From Terriglobia bacterium (GTDB lineage Bacteria; Acidobacteriota; Vicinamibacteria; Vicinamibacterales; CAVVIG01): a stretch of DNA of 42,541 bases. The notes beneath the pieces are model-generated. The model was not told the origin of the DNA. It saw nothing but the letters and a program-made list of their open reading frames with translations, and did not search any database. The stretch is taken from NCBI GenBank assembly GCA_020073005.1, contig JAIQFX010000042.1, positions 1-42,541 on the forward strand, written 5' to 3'. The stretch's first letter is position 1; each line of letters opens with the position of its first letter. Positions 36,644-42,541 of this stretch are shown here, piece by piece. The position numbers and the translations under genes are program-made.

Positions 36644-37480
36644 TCAGTCCCATCTCAGTTCGCCCGCCACTATCCGCTCGATCCGCTCACCGACTCTCAC
36701 GAGCAGCGCGCCTTCGTCGTCGATCCCCGCGGTCACGCCGCTCGCCTCACCGTCGGGCGTCGTCCAGCGCACGCGTCCGCCGTGCGCCGAGGGCGCGCGG
36801 CGGCGCCAGGCGTCGAGAATAGCATCGAACCGTCCTTCCAGCAGATCCGCGTATCGCGCGTCGAGCGCGGCCAGCGTCTCCGCGAAGAGCACGGCCCGAT
36901 CGCACGCGCGGCCCAGCTCGGACTCGAGCGACGTCGCGCGGTCGCGCAGGTCCGGCGGAAATGACGCCGCCGTCACGTTGACGCCGTAGCCGACGACGAC
37001 CGCATCGCCGGCCGCTTCGGCCAGAATGCCGGCCAGCTTGCGTCGCGCGACGTACAGATCGTTGGGCCACTTGAGATCGACGCGCAGGCCAGCTGCTGCC
37101 TCGACGGCGTCCGCCAGCGCCACGCCAACTGCGAGCGTGAGCAACCGCGTCGCGCGCTCAGGATCGACTCTCGCCCGCCCCGGCGCGAGCACGACCGAGA
37201 CGTAGAGCCCGCTGCCCGGCGGCGAAAACCACGTGTGGCCGCGGCGGCCGCGCCCGGCGGTTTGTTCGTCGGCGAACACGACGAGGCCCTCAGGCGACGG
37301 TTGTAGCGCGAGCCTTTCAGGCGAGCGAGCGGCGGCGCGCGACGCGGCGGCGTCGTTGGTCGATCCGATCGACGCGTGAAACAGAATCGTCGAGCCAAGG
37401 CGGCCGAGCCGCGGGCGCGCGCGCGCGATCGCGTCGGCGAACTCGACAGGAAGGTCGTAGTCAGACGGATTCGATTTCAA
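36644..37480 (-). CDS. birA: biotin--[acetyl-CoA-carboxylase] ligase, catalytic form without HTH
   Basis: A 278-residue biotin protein ligase that attaches biotin to carboxyl-carrier proteins. Motifs are GSTNDAA, the biotinyl-AMP loop ADEQTAGRGRRGHTWFSPP (residues ~70-88) and LKWPNDLYV (136-143). It has the C-terminal cap but no N-terminal DNA-binding domain, so it should be purely enzymatic. The start is a TTG at 37480 that overlaps the nadC 3' end by 20 bases. Residues 52-60 (RSPERLALQ) are exactly the 27-base family F palindrome. Without them, the spacing from STN to AGRGR equals that of E. coli BirA. Confidence 0.95.
   Translation of the reverse strand: MKSNPSDYDLPVEFADAIARARPRLGRLGSTILFHASIGSTNDAAASRAAARSPERLALQPSPEGLVVFADEQTAGRGRRGHTWFSPPGSGLYVSVVLAPGRARVDPERATRLLTLAVGVALADAVEAAAGLRVDLKWPNDLYVARRKLAGILAEAAGDAVVVGYGVNVTAASFPPDLRDRATSLESELGRACDRAVLFAETLAALDARYADLLEGRFDAILDAWRRRAPSAHGGRVRWTTPDGEASGVTAGIDDEGALLVRVGERIERIVAGELRWD
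37301..37327. repeat. palindromic element, family F, 27 bases, inside birA (codons 52-60)
   Basis: Exact copy of the elements at 25946 and 30442. It occupies exactly nine codons of birA, in a reading frame different from those used in mobA and murJ. Confidence 0.97.
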
Positions 37481-38312
37481 AGGAGATGTCGACGGCGGGC
37501 GCGGAATGCGTCAGCGCGCCGGCTGAGACGAAGTTGGCGCCGGTGGAGGCGAGCTCCGGAATGCGATCGAGCGTGACGCCGCCTGAGATTTCGATCGTCG
37601 CGCGGCCCTTCGCGCGCGCGACGGCGGCGCGAATGTCCGCCGTGGACATGTTGTCGACGAGGATCGATTCGGCGCCGGCGGCGATCGCCTCGTCGACCTC
37701 GTCCAGGCGCTGCGCTTCGACTTCGACCGGGCGGCCCTGGTGCCGCGCCCGCGCGAGCCGCACCGCGGCCCGGACGCCGCCCGCCAGACGAATGTGATTG
37801 TCCTTGATCAGGATCGCATCGAAGAGACCGGCACGATGATTCGTGGCGCCGCCCGCGCGGACGGCGTACTTCTCCAGCACGCGCAGCCCCGGAGTCGTCT
37901 TGCGCGTATCGAGAATCGTGATGCGGCCGTCGGCCGCGATCATGAAGCGGCGCGCCTGCGTCGCGATGCCTGACAAGCGCTGAAGGAAGTTCAGCGCCGT
38001 GCGCTCGCCGACCAGCAGCGCGCGCGCCGATCCCGCGACCTCGGCGAGCTCCTCGCCGGCCCGGCACGCGTCGCCGTCGCGCTTGCGCGGAGTGGCACGG
38101 ACCGCGGGATCGAGCTGACGGAAGACTTCGAAGGCCACGTCGAGGCCGGCGAGAACGCCGTCGCCCTTCATCAGGAAGATGCCGCGCGCGTTCTGCGACG
38201 CCGTAACGGTCGCCTCGGTCGTGATGTCGCCGGCGCCGACGTCCTCGGCGAGGGCGTGGCGGACGATGTCGCGGTACTGATCGGGCGCCAGCGGTCGCAA
38301 AGAATTAACCAC
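37461..38312 (-). CDS. nadC: nicotinate-nucleotide pyrophosphorylase (quinolinate phosphoribosyltransferase) NadC
   Basis: A 283-residue enzyme of de novo NAD synthesis: quinolinate plus PRPP to nicotinate mononucleotide. Seen motifs: EDVGAGDITTEATV, ERTALNFLQRLSGIATQ, ILDTRKTTPGLRVLEKYAVRAGGATNHR, LIKDNHI, VEVEAQ and IEISGGVTLD. The GTG start at 38312 lies inside an ACCACGG repeat; a TTG 12 bases later (RPLAPDQYR) could be the native start. The 3' end overlaps birA. The cluster valS-nadC-birA-coaX groups cofactor genes. Confidence 0.96.
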   Translation of the reverse strand: MVNSLRPLAPDQYRDIVRHALAEDVGAGDITTEATVTASQNARGIFLMKGDGVLAGLDVAFEVFRQLDPAVRATPRKRDGDACRAGEELAEVAGSARALLVGERTALNFLQRLSGIATQARRFMIAADGRITILDTRKTTPGLRVLEKYAVRAGGATNHRAGLFDAILIKDNHIRLAGGVRAAVRLARARHQGRPVEVEAQRLDEVDEAIAAGAESILVDNMSTADIRAAVARAKGRATIEISGGVTLDRIPELASTGANFVSAGALTHSAPAVDISFEIESV

Positions 38313-38330
38313 GGAGGACCCGGAGGAAGA
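38305..38330. repeat. ACCACGGAGG element, single arm
   Basis: AACCACGGAGGACCCGGAGG, one arm of the hairpin family at 18851 and 36555. It provides the GTG start of nadC and fills the valS-nadC gap. Confidence 0.88.
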
Positions 38331-38335
38331 ACCGA

Positions 38336-40984
38336 TTACGCCTGTGGCGCAGGCTCATAACCCACCACGACGATTTCACGTGCCTCGCCGATCGCGCTCT
38401 CGAATGCCTGCACGCGCAGGGCGGCCTTCAGGTCCGCTTCGACGATCGGCATCAAGGCGACGGCCGCGTCCTCGGCTCTCACGGTCACTCGCGTGATCGG
38501 CACCTTGAGGGGCTGCTTGGCTTCGGAGCGCTGCTTGCGCACTTCGAACAGCAGGTCTGTCGCCCACTGATAGGCGCGCTCGTCCGCCAGGCGCGTCGCG
38601 TCGCTGTTGTCGGCGATCAGCGACAGCAACTCGTCGGCGGTCGGCCATCGCGACGTGTGGATCGAGCCCTCGCGCCACCACGACCACACTTCCTCGGTCA
38701 CGAACGGCAGGAACGGCGCGAACAGGCGCAGCATCACCGACAGCGCCGCGGTCAGCGCGGCGTTGGCCGAGCCGGCGCCCACGGGTCCCTGTTCGCCGTA
38801 GCGCCGGCCTTTGACGAGCTCGAGGTAGTCGTCGCAGAAGCGCCAGAAGAACGTCTCGGTCCGCTGCAGCACGCGCGCGTAGTCGTACGCCTCGAACGCG
38901 TCGGTCGCTTCGGTCACGAGCGCGGCGAGACTCCGAATCATGGCGCGATCGACCGGCAGGAGGGGACGGGAGTCGGTGCCAGCGCTCGCCGACTCCCGTC
39001 CCGTTACCGACTCCCGTCCCCCGCTCAAAGCAAACTTCGACGCGTTGAGAATCTTGATCGCGAGCCGCCGGCCGACGCGCATCTGGCCCGTGTCGAATGC
39101 CGTGTCGGTCCCTGGACGCCCGCTCGCGGCCCAGTAGCGCACGCCGTCCGAGCCGTGCTCTTCGAGCAGCGCGAACGGCGTCACGACGTTGCCTTTGGAC
39201 TTCGACATCTTCTTCCGGTCGGGATCCGTGACGAAGCCGGAAATCGCGGCGTTGGCCCACGGCAGCGCGTCGTGCTCGAGGTGCGAGCGGTGCACCGACG
39301 AGAAGAGCCACGTGCGGATGATGTCGTGCGCCTGCGGACGCAGATCCATCGGGAACGTCCGCGCGAACAGATCAGGATCGTCGGGCCACCCGCAGACGAT
39401 CTGCGGCGACACCGAGGACGTCGCCCACGTGTCCATCACATCCGGATCGCCGGCGAAGCCTCCGGGCACGCCGCGCTGATCCGCGCGATAACCCGGCGGC
39501 ACGTCGGTGGACGGATCGATCGGCAACCGATCATCGGCGGCGGGAATCGGCCGTCCGTGATCGACGCGGCCCTGCGCGTCAATGGCATACCAGACCGGGA
39601 ACGGCACGCCGAAAAACCGCTGGCGGCTGATGCACCAGTCGCCGTTCAGGCCGTTCACCCAGTTCTCGTACCGCGTGCGCATGTAGTCCGGATGCCACTG
39701 CAGCGCGCGGCCGCGCGCGAGGAGCGCCTCGCGCAGCTCGATCGTCTTGAAGAACCACTGCCGGCTCGTGACGATCTCGAGCGGCCGGTCGCCCTTCTCG
39801 TAGAACTTCACGGCGTGCGTGATCGGCCGCGGGTCGCCGATCAGATCGCCGCTCTCCTTGAGCTGCTCGACGATCTTCGCGCGCGCTTTCGACGCCGACA
39901 GCCGGGTCAGGTCCGCGTAGTAGCGCTGCGCGCGAGCCGCGTCCACGGATTCCCAGCCGGGCGCGCCCCACTTCACCTCGCGCAGCGTGCCGTCGGGCTG
40001 AATCACGGCGCGTACCGGCAGCGACAGCTCGCGCCACCACGTCACGTCGGTGATGTCGCCGAAGGTGCAGATCATCGCGATGCCGCTTCCCTTTTCGGGA
40101 TCGGCCAGCGCGTGCGCCCTCACGGGCACGCGGACACCGAAGAGCGGCGTCACCACGTCCTTGCCGAACAGCGGCTTGTACCGCTCATCATCCGGGTGCG
40201 CGACGAGCGCGACGCACGCGGGAATCAGTTCTGGGCGCGTCGTGTCGATGTTTACAGTCGGGCTGTCGCCCGACACGTCGTCTACAGTCCGGCTGAAGCC
40301 GGACTCCACGTCAGCCAGGGCGAACCTGATCTTGTGGAACGCGCCGGGCATCTCGCGATCTTCGAGCTCGGCCTGCGCGACCGCCGTCTTGAAGTCCACG
40401 TCCCAGAGCGTCGGCGCTTCCACCTGATACGCGAAGCCGCGCTTCAGCAGATGCAGAAACGCGAGCTGCGACACGCGCTGCGATCGCTTGCCAATCGTCG
40501 CGTACGTCATCGCCCAGTCGACCGACAGCCCGAGGTACGTCCACAGGTGCTCGAACGCCTTCTCGTCTTCCGCCGTCAGCCGCGCGCACAGCTCGATGAA
40601 GTTCGGCCGCGACACCGAGATCGGATGCTTGCCTGGCTGCGCCGGCGGCGCGAACGCCGGATCGTACGGCAGCGACGGATCGCAGCGGACGCCGTAGTAG
40701 TTCTGCACCCGGCGCTCGGTCGGCAGCCCGTTGTCGTCCCACCCCATCGGATAGAACACGGCCTTGCCGCGCATGCGGTGAAACCGCGCGACGACGTCGG
40801 TGTGCGTGTAGGAGAAGACGTGGCCGACGTGCAGCGATCCGCTGACGGTCGGCGGCGGCGTGTCGATCGAGAAGACCTCGGCGCGCGGACGCGTGCGATC
40901 GAACTGATAGACCTTCGACTCGGCCCAGCGGGCAATCCACTTCGCTTCGAGCCCCTCGAGCGCGGGCTTTTCTGGCAGCGGCAT
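38336..40984 (-). CDS. valS: valyl-tRNA synthetase
   Basis: An 882-residue class I synthetase that charges tRNA-Val and edits threonine mischarges. It has the HIGH-type motif GSLHVGHVFSYTHTD (about residues 49-63), the CP1 editing domain with DTTRPELIPACVALVAHPDDERY, and KKMSKSKGN (about 605). The anticodon domain follows; the C-terminal coiled coil of E. coli ValS is missing, as in the archaeal/actinobacterial-like form. Two stretches are repeat-encoded: residues ~225-244 (two family G palindromes at the editing-domain edge) and ~655-674 (GACTCCCGTC repeats). ATG 40984; 9 bases after the response regulator. Confidence 0.96.
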   Translation of the reverse strand: MPLPEKPALEGLEAKWIARWAESKVYQFDRTRPRAEVFSIDTPPPTVSGSLHVGHVFSYTHTDVVARFHRMRGKAVFYPMGWDDNGLPTERRVQNYYGVRCDPSLPYDPAFAPPAQPGKHPISVSRPNFIELCARLTAEDEKAFEHLWTYLGLSVDWAMTYATIGKRSQRVSQLAFLHLLKRGFAYQVEAPTLWDVDFKTAVAQAELEDREMPGAFHKIRFALADVESGFSRTVDDVSGDSPTVNIDTTRPELIPACVALVAHPDDERYKPLFGKDVVTPLFGVRVPVRAHALADPEKGSGIAMICTFGDITDVTWWRELSLPVRAVIQPDGTLREVKWGAPGWESVDAARAQRYYADLTRLSASKARAKIVEQLKESGDLIGDPRPITHAVKFYEKGDRPLEIVTSRQWFFKTIELREALLARGRALQWHPDYMRTRYENWVNGLNGDWCISRQRFFGVPFPVWYAIDAQGRVDHGRPIPAADDRLPIDPSTDVPPGYRADQRGVPGGFAGDPDVMDTWATSSVSPQIVCGWPDDPDLFARTFPMDLRPQAHDIIRTWLFSSVHRSHLEHDALPWANAAISGFVTDPDRKKMSKSKGNVVTPFALLEEHGSDGVRYWAASGRPGTDTAFDTGQMRVGRRLAIKILNASKFALSGGRESVTGRESASAGTDSRPLLPVDRAMIRSLAALVTEATDAFEAYDYARVLQRTETFFWRFCDDYLELVKGRRYGEQGPVGAGSANAALTAALSVMLRLFAPFLPFVTEEVWSWWREGSIHTSRWPTADELLSLIADNSDATRLADERAYQWATDLLFEVRKQRSEAKQPLKVPITRVTVRAEDAAVALMPIVEADLKAALRVQAFESAIGEAREIVVVGYEPAPQA
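38965..39020. repeat. three GACTCCCGTC elements inside valS
   Basis: GACGGGAGTCGG at 38965-38976 and, inverted, CCGACTCCCGTCCC at 38989-39002 and 39007-39020. They can pair as a hairpin and are translated as GGRESVTGRES and TDSRPL stretches between the catalytic core and the anticodon domain. Confidence 0.85.
40253..40310. repeat. two family G-like palindromes inside valS
   Basis: TACAGTCGGGC-TGTC-GCCCGACACG (40253-40277) and TACAGTCCGGCTGAAGCCGG... (40283-40310). Both begin TACAGTC and have perfect stems of different sequence. The second shares its core with the elements in the methyltransferase gene. Confidence 0.9.
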
Positions 40985-40993
40985 CCGACGATC

Positions 40994-42157
40994 TTACTTG
41001 ATGGAGGATTTGATCCGCTCGATCTCTTCGCGCACGAGGCGCTCGGCGATCGAGGACGTGACGTCGGCGACGGCGTCGCGGAGCGCGGTGCCGGACAGCC
41101 GCTCGAGCACCTGGCGCGTGACGCGCTCGGCCAGCGCGTCGGTGTCGACGGGCGGCGGCGCGGCGGCGGGCAGCGACGAGCCGGCCACCGGCCATACGGG
41201 CGCGACGGCCGGGCGCGGTTGGTTCTGTTCGGCCGCGAGAAGCGTCGCGAACGCATCGGCGATGGACGGCAAGATGATCGGGTGCTGCGGTGCTGGGTGC
41301 TGGGGTGCTTGGTGCGGTGCAGAGTGCTGGGGTGCCGCGTGCGCCGCACTCTGCACTTCTGCACCCTGCACGGCACCCGGCACTTCAGCACTCAGCACCT
41401 CGGCACCGTTGTCAATGATGTTGAGGTCGTCTGCGACAGACGGCTCTTCGGTCGTCGTCAACGGCAGGTCGTCCGGGTCGTTTGTCGCGGCGGGGCCCGG
41501 CAGGTCCCACGTCTCCGTCGCGCTCGCGGCGGCGGGCGGCGGATTCAGTTGTGAGGCGAACCAGTCGATCTCACTGGCGGCCGCTTCCGGCGCGGCGGTC
41601 GGGAGATCGCCCATCTGTGGCGACGAAGCCGCGGGCGCGTTGGTGAGCGTCGCGAACGCGGCGTCGAGCTTGTCGAAGTACTCGTTCGTTGCGGGCGCGG
41701 CAGCGGGCGCGGCCGCGGGCGGCGGCATCGCGGCGGCCACGGGGCGCGCGGCTGGCGGCGGCGCGGGGGCGGTCTCGCCTCTCTTCTTCGATCTTGCGAG
41801 CAGTTCCCTGACGCGGCCGATCACCGCCTGCGGCTCGAACGGCTTCGCCAGCACGCCGTCGCATCCCGCTTCGTTGGCGCGTTCCTGATCGACCGGCTCG
41901 AACGCGCCCGTCAGCAGGACGACGGGAATGTGCTGCAGGCGGGGCGACTGCCGGATGTACTGCGCCACCTCGTAGCCGCTCTTCCCCGGCATGCCGATGT
42001 CGGCCAGGACGATGTCCGGCGGATGCGCGTTGAGCTGCTCGATGGCCTGGTCGCCGTCGCTGACGGCCACGACCTGGACGTCCTCGTCCGCGAACGTCAA
42101 CTCGATGACGCGCTGGATGGTGACGGAGTCGTCGGCGAGAAGCAGAGTGTGCGGCAC
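40994..42157 (-). CDS. response regulator: receiver domain, Pro/Ala linker and helical C-terminal domain
   Basis: A 387-residue protein. Residues 1-120 are a CheY-like receiver with the phospho-acceptor Asp53 (VLADIGMPG), acidic pair Asp9/Asp10, Thr83 and Lys105 (LAKPF). A long Ala/Pro-rich linker with scattered short motifs follows, and the end is a helical segment (ERVTRQVLERLSG...IAERLVREEIERIKSSIK, residues ~335-387) with no DNA-binding fold, as in regulators that act through protein contacts. Residues ~251-293 are encoded by an inverted heptamer repeat. No kinase gene is adjacent. Output and partner are unknown. Confidence 0.88.
   Translation of the reverse strand: MPHTLLLADDSVTIQRVIELTFADEDVQVVAVSDGDQAIEQLNAHPPDIVLADIGMPGKSGYEVAQYIRQSPRLQHIPVVLLTGAFEPVDQERANEAGCDGVLAKPFEPQAVIGRVRELLARSKKRGETAPAPPPAARPVAAAMPPPAAAPAAAPATNEYFDKLDAAFATLTNAPAASSPQMGDLPTAAPEAAASEIDWFASQLNPPPAAASATETWDLPGPAATNDPDDLPLTTTEEPSVADDLNIIDNGAEVLSAEVPGAVQGAEVQSAAHAAPQHSAPHQAPQHPAPQHPIILPSIADAFATLLAAEQNQPRPAVAPVWPVAGSSLPAAAPPPVDTDALAERVTRQVLERLSGTALRDAVADVTSSIAERLVREEIERIKSSIK
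41281..41407. repeat. inverted heptamer array GGTGCTG / AGCACCT inside the response regulator
   Basis: Left arm of GGTGCTG-type units (41281-41342) and right arm of GCAC-type units (41348-41407) with a short GC loop, forming an imperfect ~60-base hairpin. Units are 7 bases with some 8-base slips. Same unit family as the array at 16613. Confidence 0.9.
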
Positions 42158-42191
42158 CTTGGTCTTATCGGAAGAATCGCTGGAACTCTGT

Positions 42192-42212
42192 AGCCGTCAG
42201 CTATCGGCTGTC
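42192..42212. repeat. heptamer array AGCCGTC x3
   Basis: AGCCGTC, AGCTATC, GGCTGTC, then AGTTAGA, which carries the TAA stop of the mutase gene. Lies between the response regulator and the mutase gene; unit type as at 9300. Confidence 0.85.
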
Positions 42213-42214
42213 AG

Positions 42215-42541
42215 TTAGACTCTCGCTCTCGCGTTTGAGTTGATGAAATCGACGATCTCCTGCATCGGCGTACCGGGCAAGAAGACCGCCTTGATTCCGA
42301 TTTCCTTCAGCTTCGGGATGTCCACGTCGGGGATGATCCCGCCAATGACGACGAGCACATCGTCCAGCCCCTTCTCTTTCAGGAGCTCCATCAGGCGAGG
42401 CGCGATGTGATTGTGGGCGCCGGAGAGGATCGAGAGGCCGATGACGTCGGCGTCCTCCTGCAGCGCGGCGGCGGCGATCTGCTCGGGCGTCTGGCGCAGG
42501 CCCGTGTAGATGACCTCCATCCCCGCGTCGCGCAGCGCGCG
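42215..42541 (-). CDS. methylmalonyl-CoA mutase, cobalamin-binding domain (C-terminal end, partial)
   Basis: The last 108 residues of a protein whose frame stays open to the window edge. [20 protein letters not shown], then [37 protein letters not shown] and [15 protein letters not shown], is the typical C-terminal half of the B12-binding Rossmann domain of methylmalonyl-CoA mutase (small domain or separate small subunit). The cobalamin ligand motif DxHxxG would lie before the part seen. This enzyme turns (2R)-methylmalonyl-CoA into succinyl-CoA and needs MeaB and the epimerase, both encoded at 8.4-10.7 kb. The stop codon is in a heptamer repeat. Confidence 0.95.
   Translation of the reverse strand, partial: RALRDAGMEVIYTGLRQTPEQIAAAALQEDADVIGLSILSGAHNHIAPRLMELLKEKGLDDVLVVIGGIIPDVDIPKLKEIGIKAVFLPGTPMQEIVDFINSNARARV

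Noticed and set aside
38657-41554. 965-codon plus-strand frame antisense to valS and the response regulator
   Set aside because: Shadow frame; valS has all class I motifs on the other strand.

Overview
This window is about 42.5 kb of GC-rich bacterial chromosome. It is packed with genes, has no intergenic gap above 300 bases, and shows no tRNA, rRNA, CRISPR, prophage or transposase. The gene content fits an Acidobacteriota bacterium, probably of the Vicinamibacteria type: RND efflux with TolC, a PEGA-domain protein, a dnaK-dnaJ-hspR cluster, a mycobacterial-type adenosine kinase next to an MTAP-type phosphorylase, MeaB and methylmalonyl-CoA epimerase, and a receiver protein with a long Pro/Ala linker. 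The taxonomic call is inference from content and style.

Layout. 1-4.7 kb (+): end of an RND pump, TolC-like channel, a small protein and an Aas-type acyl ligase. 4.8-14.4 kb (-): PEGA protein, diguanylate cyclase, adenosine kinase and MTAP, a methylmalonyl-CoA epimerase/metallo-beta-lactamase reading frame, MeaB and acyl-CoA dehydrogenase joined by 4-base overlaps, two paralogous propeller-like secreted proteins, and a fatty acid desaturase. 14.5-15.4 kb: two small exported proteins. 15.5-21.9 kb (-): HemW, DnaC-type loader, a short sigma-70 factor, HspR, DnaJ and DnaK, with a clear promoter ahead of dnaK. 22.1-30.2 kb: PBP1A (+), then MurJ, RF2 (with a programmed +1 frameshift), Lnt, a SPOR protein and an unknown protein (-). 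30.3-33.7 kb (+): MobA, ArgS, a class I glutamine-amidotransferase-like hydrolase. 33.7-42.5 kb (-): RlmD/TrmA-type methyltransferase, an unknown protein, CoaX, BirA, NadC, ValS, a response regulator and the C-terminus of a methylmalonyl-CoA mutase cobalamin domain.

The most unusual feature is a dense layer of small repeats laid over ordinary housekeeping genes. Class 1 is arrays of degenerate heptanucleotides (CAGCCAT, GGCTGAG, TTTTCAG, GGTGCTG, GAACCCT, GGCTGGA, CGGCTGA). Their sequences differ but the period is always 7, and they sit at gene borders. There they often supply the start or stop codon, and in one place they appear to have joined two genes in frame. Class 2 is 25-27 base palindromes inserted in frame inside conserved proteins. 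The clearest case is birA, where one 27-base copy fills exactly codons 52-60 and accounts for a 9-residue insertion. Related elements lie in murJ, mobA, trmA, valS and an unknown gene, and their stems differ by compensating changes. Class 3 is long hairpins built on ACCACGGAGG. The class 2 elements resemble in behaviour the Rickettsia palindromic elements, and class 1 the heptanucleotide STRR repeats of cyanobacteria. Here they occur together in an unrelated genome.
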